This document shows positions 6,591 to 15,568 of a stretch of 64,000 nt of DNA, piece by piece. Numbering within the stretch: the first letter of the stretch is position 1; each line of letters opens with the position of its first letter. The stretch is from Microbacter sp. GSS18. Its GTDB lineage: Bacteria > Actinomycetota > Actinomycetes > Actinomycetales > Microbacteriaceae. A program made the translations under genes and the position numbers. The notes below the pieces were generated by a model. It saw nothing but the letters and a program-made list of their open reading frames with translations, searched no databases and was not told the DNA's origin. The stretch covers positions 1,798,001 through 1,862,000 of the forward strand of contig CP119753.1 in NCBI GenBank assembly GCA_029319145.1, given 5' to 3'.

Positions 6591-8585
6591 ATGCGACGGC
6601 GCTGGGCCACGGCCCTCTTGTCGGCCGGGATGACGGCGCTCATGCTCGCCGGAGCGGCATCGGCCGCCGCGACCGATCCGGTGCAGCTGGGGTCGGAATA
6701 CGTGCTCGACGATGTCGGAGCCATCGCCCCGGGGGATGCCGGGAATGTGCAGTCGAGTCTCGAGCAGCTGTACGCCGACACCGGAGCCGACCTCTACGTG
6801 GCGTTCGTCGACACCTTCACGAACCCCGACGACAGCGAGTCCTGGGCGAACGCCGTCGCGGCGCAGAACGGGCTCGGCCCCAGCCAGTACCTGCTCGCTG
6901 TCGCGACGGAGTCGCGCCAGTACTATCTCTCCGCCGACAGCTCCGGGCCGCTGTCACAGGAGCAGATCGCTCAGGTCGAGGCCGACATCCTGCCGCAGCT
7001 GCGCGACGGCGACTACGCCGGCGCGGTGGTCACGGCGGCGGACACGATGCGGGGCGCGCTCGGCGGAGGCGCCTCGGGCGGTGGCTTCGGCACCGTGATT
7101 CTCATCGTGGTCGTGGCCGCGGCGATCGCCGTGGTCGTGTGGCTGGTCATCCGCTCCCGACGCAGGAAGCGGTCGGTGGTCGCCGCCGACGGCGGAGACC
7201 CGCTCGATCGGCTCAGCACCGCCGAGCTGCGCGCACAGGCGGCATCCGCCCTCATCGAGACCGACGACGCCATCAAGACCAGCGAGCAGGAGCTGGGGTT
7301 CGCCGCCGCGCAGTTCGGCGAGGCGGCCACCGGACCGTTCGTCGAGGCACTGGCAGCCGCCCGGGCCGAGCTGACCGAGGCGTTCTCGCTGCAGCAGAAG
7401 CTCGACGACGCCGAGCCCGACACCGAAGATCAGGTCCGCGCGTGGAACGCGCGCATCATCGAGCTGTGCGACCAGGCGGGCACGCGCCTGGACGAGCGCG
7501 CCGCCGAGTTCGACGAGCTGCGCAAGCTCGAGCAGGACGCCCCCGAAGCGCTCGCACGCCTGCAGGCCGAGCGCATCGCCGCCACGACCGCCACGCGCCC
7601 CGCGGCCGACCGGCTGGCGGCGCTGCGCGCCTCCTATGCGCCCGAGGCGCTCGCGACCATCGCCGACAATCCGGCCCAGGCCGAGACGCGTCTGGAGTTC
7701 GCCGACGAGCAGCTCGCCGCGGCGCAGCAGGCGATCGCCCGCGGCGACGGCGGCGAGGCGGCGGTGAGCATCCGCGCCGCCGAGGAGGCCATCGGCCAGG
7801 CGACGATGCTCGCCGACGCGATCGGCAGGCTCGGCGACGATCTGAGCGCGGCCGAGAAGAACGCCGCCGCCCTCATCGCCGACATCGAGCAGGACGTCGC
7901 CGCCGCCGGAGCCCTCCCCGATGCCGACGGGCGCGTGGCCGCCGCCGTGACCGCGGCCAGCCAGCAGCTCGAGGCCGCGCGCGCCGAGCTCGCCGGTGCG
8001 AAGGACCCGCTCGCCGCGATCGCGGGTCTGGAGGCGGCCGACGACCAGATCGACGCCGTCATCGCCCGCGCCCGCGACGAACAGGCCCGCGCCCGGCGCG
8101 CCCAGCAGATGCTCGCGCAGACCATGACGCAGGCGCAGGCGCGCGTGTCGACGGCCGAGGACTACATCACGGCCCGCCGCGGCGCCGTGGGGGCGCCGGC
8201 GCGCACGCGGCTCGCCGAGGCGGGCGCGTCGCTCGTGCGCGCCCGGCAGCTGCAGAGCAGCGATCCGGCGCAGGCGCTCGCCCAGGCCCAGCGCGCCGAC
8301 CAGCTCGCCGCGCAGGCGATCCAGTCGGCGCAGAGCGACGTGTCGGGCTTCGGTGGCATGGGCGCGGGCACCCAGCCCGGAATGCCCGGTGGCGGGATGC
8401 TGGGCGCGGTCCTCGGCGGCATCGTGATCAACGCGGCGATGGGCGGTGGACGCTCGTCGGCGTCGCGCGGCGGTTTCGGCGGCTTCCCGGGCGCGTCGAG
8501 CGCCGGCCGCAGCCGCCCGCGCATGAGCTCCGGGTCCTTCGGCGGCGGGGGCACGCGTGCCCGCCGCGGCGGAGGACGCTTCTGA
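6591..8585 (+). CDS. TPM-domain exported protein with coiled-coil and glycine-rich tail
   Basis: A 664-residue envelope protein. A signal peptide (1-27) is followed by a TPM domain (about 35-150, as in Psb32/YgcG-type proteins), a membrane segment at 167-187, a basic RSRRRKR stop-transfer motif, a long Ala/Glu-rich coiled-coil region (about 200-580) and a Gly/Ser/Arg-rich tail. TPM domains have been linked to acid phosphatase activity and photosystem repair in plants; their role here is unknown. I chose the ATG at 6591 because GAGGAGGGGG precedes it. A TAGACT hexamer at 6549-6554 is a plausible -10. The pspA gene follows 70 bases later, suggesting joint work in membrane stress. A paralogue of the coiled-coil part lies at 54225-55574. 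Confidence 0.85.
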   Translation: MRRRWATALLSAGMTALMLAGAASAAATDPVQLGSEYVLDDVGAIAPGDAGNVQSSLEQLYADTGADLYVAFVDTFTNPDDSESWANAVAAQNGLGPSQYLLAVATESRQYYLSADSSGPLSQEQIAQVEADILPQLRDGDYAGAVVTAADTMRGALGGGASGGGFGTVILIVVVAAAIAVVVWLVIRSRRRKRSVVAADGGDPLDRLSTAELRAQAASALIETDDAIKTSEQELGFAAAQFGEAATGPFVEALAAARAELTEAFSLQQKLDDAEPDTEDQVRAWNARIIELCDQAGTRLDERAAEFDELRKLEQDAPEALARLQAERIAATTATRPAADRLAALRASYAPEALATIADNPAQAETRLEFADEQLAAAQQAIARGDGGEAAVSIRAAEEAIGQATMLADAIGRLGDDLSAAEKNAAALIADIEQDVAAAGALPDADGRVAAAVTAASQQLEAARAELAGAKDPLAAIAGLEAADDQIDAVIARARDEQARARRAQQMLAQTMTQAQARVSTAEDYITARRGAVGAPARTRLAEAGASLVRARQLQSSDPAQALAQAQRADQLAAQAIQSAQSDVSGFGGMGAGTQPGMPGGGMLGAVLGGIVINAAMGGGRSSASRGGFGGFPGASSAGRSRPRMSSGSFGGGGTRARRGGGRF

Positions 8586-8655
8586 CCCGCGGCACGCCGC
8601 ATCCGATCTTCGTACTCGACTCGTGAAAGACCGTTCTTCAAGGAAAGGAAAACCG

Positions 8656-9390
8656 ATGGCGAAGCAGTCCATCTTCGGCCGCATCTCCACCCTGATCAAG
8701 GCGAACGTCAACGCCTTGATCGATTCGGCCGAGGACCCGCAGAAGATGCTGGACCAGCTGGTCCGCGACTACACCAACTCGATCGCCGACGCGGAGGCGG
8801 CGATCGCCGAGACGATCGGCAACCTGCGCCTGCTCGAGCGCGACCACCAGGAGGACGTCCAGGCGGCCGCCGAGTGGGGCAACAAGGCGCTGGCGGCGAG
8901 CCGCAAGGCCGATGAGCTGCGCACAGCCGGCAACACCGCCGACGCCGACAAGTTCGACAACCTCGCGAAGATCGCGCTGCAGCGCCAGATCAGTGAAGAG
9001 AACGAGGCGAAGGCGATCGCGCCGACCATCGCTCAGCAGAACGAGGTCGTCGACAAGCTCAAGGACGGCCTCAACGGCATGAAGGTCAAGCTCGACCAGC
9101 TGAAGTCCAAGCGGGCCGAGCTGCTGGCGCGCTCGAAGACCGCCGAGGCGCAGAACAAGGTCGCCGACGCGGTCAAGTCGATCGACGTGCTCGATCCCAC
9201 GAGCGAGATCGGCCGCTTCGAGGACAAGGTGCGGCGCCAGGAGGCGCTCGCGCAGGGCAAGCAGGAGCTCGCCGCGTCGTCGCTGGACCAGCAGTTCAAC
9301 CAGCTCGAGGACATGGGCGAACTCACCGAGGTCGAGGCGCGCCTGGCCGCCCTCAAGGCCGGCGGCAGCGCCGGGGCGATCGGCTCCTGA
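8656..9390 (+). CDS. pspA: PspA/IM30 family membrane-stress protein
   Basis: A 244-residue, almost entirely alpha-helical protein of the PspA/Vipp1 (ESCRT-III-like) family, which forms oligomers on the inner face of the membrane and protects it under stress. The family pattern is clear: an N-terminal amphipathic helix (FGRISTLIKANVNALIDSAE), then EDPQKMLDQLVRDY and a long coiled coil rich in Glu, Lys and Gln to about residue 215. The start has an AGGAAAGGAAAA leader, a strong ribosome site. It is probably co-transcribed with the TPM gene, and a perfect 14-bp stem after its stop is the likely terminator. Confidence 0.93.
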   Translation: MAKQSIFGRISTLIKANVNALIDSAEDPQKMLDQLVRDYTNSIADAEAAIAETIGNLRLLERDHQEDVQAAAEWGNKALAASRKADELRTAGNTADADKFDNLAKIALQRQISEENEAKAIAPTIAQQNEVVDKLKDGLNGMKVKLDQLKSKRAELLARSKTAEAQNKVADAVKSIDVLDPTSEIGRFEDKVRRQEALAQGKQELAASSLDQQFNQLEDMGELTEVEARLAALKAGGSAGAIGS

Positions 9391-9404
9391 CCGCGACCCT
9401 CTCA

Positions 9405-9452
9405 CGCGCGGCCCGCAGCCCGAGGCGATCAGCCCGGTCTGCGGGCCGCGCG
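9405..9452 (+). terminator. hairpin terminator after pspA
   Basis: CGCGCGGCCCGCAG (9405-9418) pairs perfectly with CTGCGGGCCGCGCG (9439-9452) around a 20-base loop. No U-tract follows, as is common in GC-rich actinobacteria. Confidence 0.7.
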
Positions 9453-9477
9453 GCGTCCGAGGGTGGAAGATGAAGGA

Positions 9478-10299
9478 ATGACCCGGTTCATCGTCGTTCC
9501 CCAATGGCAGGGCTCGCCGTCGTCTCGCGCGATGCAGCTGATCGATGGAGCGGAGGCGATCGCGGGCGATCTGCCGCGCGTGTCCTGCACGCGTGTCGAG
9601 GTTCCCCTCGAGGCCGGTGAGGCGGTCGACACCGGCGTGCAGCGCTACAGCTCGCTCCATCGCATCCGCGACCTCGTCGCGAGCTCCGTTCAGGCCGGGG
9701 GTGGCCCGGCCATGGTGGTCGGCGGCGACTGCGGAGTCGCCGTTTCCGCGGTCGCGCGGTCGGCGGCCGCCGATCCCGATCTCGCCGTGGTGTGGCTGGA
9801 CGCGCACCCCGATCTGCACACCCCCGCCACCAGCGAGTCCGGCGCGTTCGCCGGGATGGCGCTGCGCGCCGTGATCGGCGAGGGCGCGCCCGGTCTCGCG
9901 CTCGAGGCCGGCACGGTGCCGTCCGAGCGCGTGGTGCTCGCCGGCGCCCGGTCGTTCGACGCCGCAGAGGACGCCGCCGCCCGCGAGCTGGCATTGACGA
10001 TGCTCGCGGTGTCGGACCTCGCCGACCCCGCGCGACTCGCCGACGCGGTCTCGGCGACCGGCGCCTCGGCCGTGCACATCCACGTCGACCTCGACGTGCT
10101 CGACCCGTCGGCGATGGCCGGCGTCACGTCGGCCGAGCCCTTTGGCGTGACCGTGGCCGACCTCGTCGCCGCCATCGGCGCGGTGCGCGCCTCGACCCGG
10201 CTCGCCGGGTCGAGCATCGCCGGCTTCGCCCCCTCCTCCCCCGCCGCCGCCGTCGAAGACATGGGCGCGATCCTTCGCATCGTGGGGGCGCTGGCGTGA
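9478..10299 (+). CDS. arginase/agmatinase-fold ureohydrolase family protein
   Basis: A 273-residue member of the arginase family, binuclear-manganese hydrolases of guanidino or formimino groups. Motifs in order are GGDCG (82-86), DAHPDLHTP (108-116) and HVDLDVLDP (202-210). In characterised enzymes the first motif is GGDH, its histidine binding Mn; here that position is cysteine, so metal binding and activity may differ. The substrate cannot be assigned. The ATG at 9478 is chosen over an in-frame GTG at 9463 because the family core begins right after it. The stop overlaps the GTG of the next gene (GTGA), indicating translational coupling. Confidence 0.82.
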   Translation: MTRFIVVPQWQGSPSSRAMQLIDGAEAIAGDLPRVSCTRVEVPLEAGEAVDTGVQRYSSLHRIRDLVASSVQAGGGPAMVVGGDCGVAVSAVARSAAADPDLAVVWLDAHPDLHTPATSESGAFAGMALRAVIGEGAPGLALEAGTVPSERVVLAGARSFDAAEDAAARELALTMLAVSDLADPARLADAVSATGASAVHIHVDLDVLDPSAMAGVTSAEPFGVTVADLVAAIGAVRASTRLAGSSIAGFAPSSPAAAVEDMGAILRIVGALA

Positions 10300-10757
10300 T
10301 CGCCCGACCGCCGGCCGGCTGGGAGGCAGCTGCCGAGCGCGCGCTGGAGCGCGGTCGTCGCATCGACCGCTTCATCCCCGCCGTGCTGCTGGACTCCCCC
10401 GTCAGTTATGTCGGCTACCTCTACGGATGCACCGTGGGCTGGATCTGGGGGACGCTGTGGAGCACGGGACGCATCGAGCGCCGGGGCGAGCTGTGGGTGT
10501 TCCGCGGGCTGCCCGCGTGGGCCTTCCCGCGCGGGGGCGTGTGCGTCGGCTCGTGCTTCCTCACCGGGGACGGGGCCGTCGGCGAGCGGCTGCTGCGCCA
10601 CGAGACGGTGCACCGGCGCCAGTGGCGGCGCTTCGGGCTGCTGATGCCGCTGCTGTACTTCGCCGCCGGACGGAACCCGCTGCGCAACCGGTTCGAGATC
10701 GAGGCCGGACTCGAAGACGGCAACTACGTGCCCCGGCAGCGAGCGCGCGCCGCCTGA
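10296..10757 (+). CDS. small protein with HExxH motif, possible zinc metalloprotease-like
   Basis: A 153-residue protein not assigned to a named family with confidence. It has hydrophobic stretches near 36-56 and 113-124. A zincin-type HETVH motif (102-106) is followed by RRQW and, about 28 residues later, a FEIEAGLED acidic segment that could supply the third zinc ligand. The spacing recalls small DUF4157-like peptidase cores. It begins with a GTG overlapping the arginase stop by four bases, so the two are coupled. Activity is not shown; the motif could be structural. Confidence 0.65.
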   Translation: MIARPPAGWEAAAERALERGRRIDRFIPAVLLDSPVSYVGYLYGCTVGWIWGTLWSTGRIERRGELWVFRGLPAWAFPRGGVCVGSCFLTGDGAVGERLLRHETVHRRQWRRFGLLMPLLYFAAGRNPLRNRFEIEAGLEDGNYVPRQRARAA

Positions 10758-10763
10758 CGCGCG

Positions 10764-11480
10764 TCAGGCCACCAGCACGCGACGCAGTTCGACGATCTCG
10801 TCGTCGGCCATGCCGTGCGCCCGCAGGTAGTCGGCCGCCGACCCGTACTCGTCGGCGACGGTCTGCAGCAGCGCCCTCATCACCGGCGCGGGCGAGCGCG
10901 TCGCGAGGTCCTCGAGATGCCGCGCCTCGGGGTGCTGCGCACGGAGCCGCTCGATGACGCGTCGATTGCGCCACTCCGGCAGCAGCCCCTCGGTGCGCGC
11001 ATAGTCGGCGATCACCGCTTCGCGCTCGACGCCGGACGCCGCCAGGGCCATCGCGATCGTCACCCCCGTGCGGTCCTTGCCCACCGTGCAGTGCACCAGC
11101 ACCGGCTGCTCGGCGACGACGCCCCGCACCACGTCGACCACGCCGGCGGCGGAGTCGGTGATCAGACGCCGGTACATCTCGTCGAGACTGACGTCCGCGG
11201 AGAAGAACGACGCGACGGATCCGAGGAACAGCGGAACGCGCTGGGTCACCAGCGGCAGGCCTGCGACGCGACTGGGCGCGTGCTGCACCTCGTCCTCGGC
11301 GCGCAGGTCGATGATGCGCCGGATGCCCAGCTCTCCCAGTGCGGCCACACCGGCGTCCTCGAGCCGGGCGAGATTGCCCGACCGGAACAGCACGCCCTCG
11401 CGAGTGATGCCGCTCGCCGCGGGGAGACCCCCGACGTCGCGGAAGTTCACGGCGCCGGGGACGAGCGTGGCGAGGGTCAT
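10764..11480 (-). CDS. tyrosine-protein phosphatase (PtpB/DSP-like)
   Basis: A 238-residue phosphatase. The Cx5R active-site loop is HCTVGKDRTG at 130-139 (Cys131, Arg137), with VNFRDVGGLP at 11-20 and RRIIDLRAEDE near 54-64. These match the family that includes mycobacterial PtpB and related lipid/tyrosine phosphatases. The aspartate after Lys135 (KDRTG) is typical of that group and allows phosphoinositide-like substrates, though the real substrate is unknown. The ATG at 11480 overlaps the stop of the AhpD-like gene by four bases, so the two form a coupled operon. Confidence 0.88.
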   Translation of the reverse strand: MTLATLVPGAVNFRDVGGLPAASGITREGVLFRSGNLARLEDAGVAALGELGIRRIIDLRAEDEVQHAPSRVAGLPLVTQRVPLFLGSVASFFSADVSLDEMYRRLITDSAAGVVDVVRGVVAEQPVLVHCTVGKDRTGVTIAMALAASGVEREAVIADYARTEGLLPEWRNRRVIERLRAQHPEARHLEDLATRSPAPVMRALLQTVADEYGSAADYLRAHGMADDEIVELRRVLVA

Positions 11481-11962
11481 CCCTCCTCCGGCGCCTTGGG
11501 CTGCTGGGGAGGAACCAGGTAGCGACCCGCGATCGCGAGTCGGTTGAAGGCGTTGATCGACACGATGATCCAGCTGAGCGCGACGTACTCCGCCTCGGTC
11601 AGCACGGCGCCGACACGGTCGTACACGCCGTCGGGGATGCCGTCGACGTGGATGAACGTGTACGCCTCGGCCAGCTCCAGTCCGGCCCGCTCGCGTTCGG
11701 TGAAGACCCCCGAGTCGCGCCACGCCGCGATCTGCGCGATGGTGTCGGCGTCGACGCCCAGCGCGACCGCGCGCGTGACATGCTGCCGCACGCAGTAGGA
11801 GCATCCGTTCAGCTGGGACGCGTGGATCTGCACCAGCTCCTTGAGACGGTCGTCGACGCCCGACTCGGCGGCGATGCCCCCGACCGTGCGGGAGAACTCC
11901 GACAGCGCCTGGTAGGCCGGTCGCGCGGCCCGGGACAGATGCACGCGGGGCTGATCGCTCAT
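11477..11962 (-). CDS. carboxymuconolactone decarboxylase / AhpD family protein
   Basis: A 161-residue helical protein of the CMD family. The redox pair in CSYCVRQH (Cys54, Cys57, His61) is the AhpD-like peroxidatic motif, so it is more likely a thiol-disulfide or alkylhydroperoxidase-type protein than a true decarboxylase. The region from ELAEAYTFIH to YVALSWIIVSINAFNR fits the rest of the fold. It is first in a two-gene operon with the tyrosine phosphatase. The start ATG lies 78 bases from the divergent alpha/beta hydrolase start. Confidence 0.88.
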   Translation of the reverse strand: MSDQPRVHLSRAARPAYQALSEFSRTVGGIAAESGVDDRLKELVQIHASQLNGCSYCVRQHVTRAVALGVDADTIAQIAAWRDSGVFTERERAGLELAEAYTFIHVDGIPDGVYDRVGAVLTEAEYVALSWIIVSINAFNRLAIAGRYLVPPQQPKAPEEG

Positions 11963-12028
11963 GGGTGTCAGCGTACCCACTGCGGCGGGTGCCGAGGTCG
12001 AACCCGGCTTCGCCCCGCGCGCATGGGT

Positions 12029-12034
12029 GAGAAT
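12029..12034 (+). promoter_or_regulatory. -10 element, probable leaderless promoter
   Basis: GAGAAT is six bases before the GTG at 12041, with no ribosome site between. Confidence 0.45.
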
Positions 12035-12040
12035 GGGCGC

Positions 12041-12979
12041 GTGAGCGAACCCTTCGACGAGTTCTCCTTCCTGCCCGCGCAGGCCGCCGACGCCGGCATC
12101 CCGGGCCCGGTGCCCCGTGGCGAGCGCGTGTCGCTCACCCTGCCCGACGGGCGTACCGTCAGCGCACTGCGCTACGGCGACGACGCGCCCGTCGTGACCT
12201 TCCTGCACGGTGCGGGGCTGAACGCCCACACGTGGGACACCACGATCCTCGCCCTCGGGCTCCCCGCCCTGTCGATCGATCTGCCCGGCCACGGCGACTC
12301 GTCGTGGCGCGACGACGCGGCCTACGTCGCCCGCGTGCTCGCGCCCGACGTCCACGCGGCCCTGGACGCCTGGACCTCGACGCCGCAGGTGCTCGTCGGC
12401 CAGTCGCTGGGCGGGCTGACGGCCGCCGCGGTGGCGGCGGCGCGGCCCGACCTCGTGCGCGACCTCGTCATCGTCGACATCACGCCGGGCGTAGACCCGA
12501 GCGCGGGTCCGAGCCAGCTGCGCGCCTTCTTCGCCGGACCCACCGACTGGGCCACGCGCGACGAGCTCGTCGAGCGGGCGCTCGCGTTCGGGCTCGGCGG
12601 CGCGCGCAGCGCGGCCGAACGCGGCGTCTACCTCAACTCCCGCATCCGCGACGACGGGCGCGTGGAGTGGAAGCACCACTTCGCCCACCTCGCGGCCGCT
12701 GCCGCCGCCGACCCCGACGCCGCCGCGCGCATGTCCGCGCGCCAGGGCGCCATCGCGGCCGTCCTGGGCGAGACGGGCTGGGAGGACCTCGCGGGCGTGC
12801 GGGCTCCCATCACCCTCGTGCGGGGCGAGCGCGGCTACGTGACGGATGCCGACGAGGCCGAGTTCTCGCGCCGCGTCCCCGCCGCATCCGTCGTCGCCCT
12901 CGCCGCCGGTCACAACGTGCAGGAGGAGCAGCCGGTCGCCCTCGGCGCCCTCGTGCGCACACGCGCGCGTCCGGACTGA
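12041..12979 (+). CDS. alpha/beta fold hydrolase
   Basis: A 312-residue cytoplasmic alpha/beta hydrolase. The oxyanion strand is FLHGAG (about 54-59), SIDLPGHGDS follows near 78-87, and the nucleophile elbow GQSLGG (120-125) puts Ser122 at the active site. The catalytic histidine is in AAGHNVQEEQP near 291, and the acid is probably the Asp in YVTDADEAEF. The substrate is unknown; esterase or lactonase activity is typical for this group. It stands alone between a divergent operon and the ABC importer, with its own leaderless-type promoter. Confidence 0.85.
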   Translation: MSEPFDEFSFLPAQAADAGIPGPVPRGERVSLTLPDGRTVSALRYGDDAPVVTFLHGAGLNAHTWDTTILALGLPALSIDLPGHGDSSWRDDAAYVARVLAPDVHAALDAWTSTPQVLVGQSLGGLTAAAVAAARPDLVRDLVIVDITPGVDPSAGPSQLRAFFAGPTDWATRDELVERALAFGLGGARSAAERGVYLNSRIRDDGRVEWKHHFAHLAAAAAADPDAAARMSARQGAIAAVLGETGWEDLAGVRAPITLVRGERGYVTDADEAEFSRRVPAASVVALAAGHNVQEEQPVALGALVRTRARPD

Positions 12980-13109
12980 CGCGCCGCACCGCCGCCGGTT
13001 CTGCACCAGGGCCCGCGCTTCTCTAGAGTGGTCTGCGCACCGGCCACGCCGCTTCCCCGAAAGCCGGCACTCCGCGCATCGGGCGCGGGAGGCCCCCGAA
13101 AGGACGTCC

Positions 13110-14621
13110 ATGCTCCGCCGCACAGCCCTCGCCGCGACCGCTCTGGTCGCCGCGACCGCGCTCGCGCTCACCGCCTGCTCGGGCGAGAGCGCACCCGCTC
13201 CCACCGCCACCGGCGCCCCCGACCCCGACGCGTCTGTGGCGATCCGGCTCGTCCTCGAGCCCGGCAACCTCGACATCCGCAGGACCGCGGGAGCGGCCCT
13301 CGACCAGATCCTGGTCGACAACATCTACCAGGGGCTCGTCTCGCGCACGCCCGAGCAGGACATCGTGCCGGCGCTGGCCAGCGACTTCTCGGTCTCGCCG
13401 GACGGGCTGACGTACACCTTCACGCTGCGCGAGGGCGTGACCTTCCACGACGGCAGCGAGCTGACTCCGGCCGACGTCGTGTGGTCGCTCGAGACCCGCC
13501 GCGACTCCGACGACTGGCGGGACGCGGCGCGCCTGGCCAACGTGGACTCCATCGACGCCGACGGGCAGACCATCACCCTCACGCTGAGCGAGCCCGACTC
13601 GACCCTCCTGTGGAACCTCACCGGCCGGGCGGGGATCATTCTCAAGCGCGACGACGACGTCGACTACAACACCGCGGAGAACGGCACCGGTCCGTTCGTC
13701 CTCGACAGCTGGCGCCAGGGCGACAGCATCACCTTCGTCCGCAACGAGGAGTACTGGGGTGACGCCGCGCAGGTCGCCGAGGTCGTCTTCGACTACATCC
13801 CGGACAACCAGGCGGCGCTCAACGCCGCGCTGGCCGGCGAGGTCGACGTCGTCACCGGATTCGACGCGAACCTCCAGGAGCAGATCGAGGCCACCGGCGA
13901 CTTCGCGCTCGTGCTCGGCGAATCCACCGACAAGGGCGTATTGGCGTTCAACCAGTCCGAGGGCAGCCCCCTCGCCGACCAGCGCGTGCGCCAGGCGATC
14001 CGTCAGGCCATCGATCATCAGGGCTTCGTCGAGGCGCTCGCGTCGGGCCAGACCCTGTACGGTCCGATCCCCTCGCTGGACCCCGGCTACGAGGACCTGT
14101 CCGAGGTCGCGCCGTACGACCCGGATGCCGCCCGCACACTCCTCGCCGAGGCCGGGGCCGAGGATCTCGAGCTGACGCTGACGATCCCGAACTTCTACGC
14201 CACGACGATTCCGACGATCCTCGTGTCCGATCTCAACGAGGTCGGGATCACGCTGACCGTGGAGTCGGTCGACTTCTCCACGTGGCTCACCGACGTCTAC
14301 ACCAATCGCGACTACGACCTGAGCTTCGTCCTGCACACCGAGGCGCGCGACTTCGAGAACTGGGCGAACCCGGACTACTACTTCACCTACGACAACGCCG
14401 AGGTCCAGGATCTGTACGCGCAGGCGGTCGCCTCGACCAGCGAGAGCCAGGCTTCGACGCTGCTCGAGCGCGCCGCGCGCATCGTCTCGGAGGACGCCGC
14501 CGCGGACTGGCTGTTCAACGGCGCATCCGTCGTCGCGGTCGGCTTCGACGTCGCGGGCATGCCGTCGGTGAACGTCAACGAGCGCCTGAATCTGGCTGAG
14601 CTGACCAAGAGCGACGGGTGA
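13110..14621 (+). CDS. ABC transporter substrate-binding lipoprotein, peptide/nickel (family 5)
   Basis: A 503-residue extracytoplasmic solute-binding lipoprotein of SBP_bac_5 type, which delivers peptides, nickel or opine-like solutes to a DppBC-type permease. A lipoprotein signal ends in the lipobox LTAC at about residue 22. Family features include DIVPALASDFSVSPDGLTYT (part) and RQAIRQAIDHQGF. Start: ATG after AAAGGA at 13099-13104; a TAGAGT hexamer at 13024-13029 gives a leader of about 75 nt. The ligand cannot be named from sequence. It heads a five-gene operon in which successive genes overlap by 4 bases. Confidence 0.92.
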   Translation: MLRRTALAATALVAATALALTACSGESAPAPTATGAPDPDASVAIRLVLEPGNLDIRRTAGAALDQILVDNIYQGLVSRTPEQDIVPALASDFSVSPDGLTYTFTLREGVTFHDGSELTPADVVWSLETRRDSDDWRDAARLANVDSIDADGQTITLTLSEPDSTLLWNLTGRAGIILKRDDDVDYNTAENGTGPFVLDSWRQGDSITFVRNEEYWGDAAQVAEVVFDYIPDNQAALNAALAGEVDVVTGFDANLQEQIEATGDFALVLGESTDKGVLAFNQSEGSPLADQRVRQAIRQAIDHQGFVEALASGQTLYGPIPSLDPGYEDLSEVAPYDPDAARTLLAEAGAEDLELTLTIPNFYATTIPTILVSDLNEVGITLTVESVDFSTWLTDVYTNRDYDLSFVLHTEARDFENWANPDYYFTYDNAEVQDLYAQAVASTSESQASTLLERAARIVSEDAAADWLFNGASVVAVGFDVAGMPSVNVNERLNLAELTKSDG

Positions 14622-15568
14622 TCAGATACGCGCTGACACGGCTGACCCTGCTGGTGCTGGGTCTCGTCGTCGCCAGCGCGCTGATCTTCCTCACGCTGCG
14701 CGTGCTGCCCGGCGACGTGGCCCTGCTCGTCGCGGGCGTGAACAGCTCGCCCGACCAGGTCGCGGCGATCCGCGAGAGCATGGGGCTGAACCGGTCGCTT
14801 CCGGAGCAGTACCTCGAGTGGATCGGGGGCGTCCTGCGCGGCGACCTCGGGACGAGCCTGCTCACCGGCTCATCGGTCGCCGACGAGATCGCCCAGAAGG
14901 CCGAGGTGACCTTCCCGCTGGGGATCCTGTCGCTGCTGATCGCGATCGCGTTCAGCGTTCCGCTCGGCGTGCTGTCGGCGCTGCGGCGCGGCCGCGCCGA
15001 CGGCACCGCGATGAGCGTCACGGCGCAGACCGTCGCCGCGGTACCCGTGGTGTGGGCGGGCATGATGCTCGTCGTCGTCTTCGCCGTCTGGCTCGGCTGG
15101 CTGCCGGCGCAGGGCTTCCCGCGCGACGGGTGGGCCGACCCCGGGGCGGCCCTGCGCGCCCTGATCCTGCCGGCGCTCACGATCGGCGTCGTCGAGGGCG
15201 CGATGCTGATGCGGTTCGTGCGCTCCGCGACGCTGCAGGCCATGGGCCAGGACTACGTCCGCGCCGCGGCAGCCAAGGGACTGACCCGCACCACGGCGCT
15301 CATCCGCCACGGTCTTCCGAACGTCGGGCTGTCGGTGATCACCGTCCTGGGGCTCCAGGTGGCCGGCATCATCGTCGGCGCCGTCGTCATCGAGCAGCTG
15401 TTCTCCCTTCCCGGCATCGGACGGATGCTGGTGGCCGACGTCGGCGCGCGCGACCTGCCGAAGGTGCAGGGCGAGCTCCTCGTGCTCACCGGCTTCGTCC
15501 TGATCGTGGGCTTCGTCGTGGACCTCGCCCATCGGCTGATCGACCCGAGGCAGCGGGAGGCGGCATGA
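14618..15568 (+). CDS. ABC transporter permease, DppB-like
   Basis: A 316-residue inner-membrane permease with about six transmembrane segments. The first is at residues 9-29 and is followed by an extracytoplasmic loop containing MGLNRSLPEQYLEW. The cytoplasmic EAA-type coupling loop is visible as QDYVRAAAAKGLTRTTALIR near 208-227. It begins with a GTG overlapping the binding-protein stop, and it pairs with the following DppC-like protein to form the membrane channel. Confidence 0.92.
   Translation: MIRYALTRLTLLVLGLVVASALIFLTLRVLPGDVALLVAGVNSSPDQVAAIRESMGLNRSLPEQYLEWIGGVLRGDLGTSLLTGSSVADEIAQKAEVTFPLGILSLLIAIAFSVPLGVLSALRRGRADGTAMSVTAQTVAAVPVVWAGMMLVVVFAVWLGWLPAQGFPRDGWADPGAALRALILPALTIGVVEGAMLMRFVRSATLQAMGQDYVRAAAAKGLTRTTALIRHGLPNVGLSVITVLGLQVAGIIVGAVVIEQLFSLPGIGRMLVADVGARDLPKVQGELLVLTGFVLIVGFVVDLAHRLIDPRQREAA

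Noticed and set aside
3616..6633. Very long open frame (over 1000 codons) on the plus strand opposite the trmB, CPBP-like and DUF3097 genes
   Set aside because: It is the high-GC antisense shadow of well-recognised genes, with Arg/Pro-rich composition and no domain. Similar long frames opposite kgd, secA and the lpqB region were discarded for the same reason.
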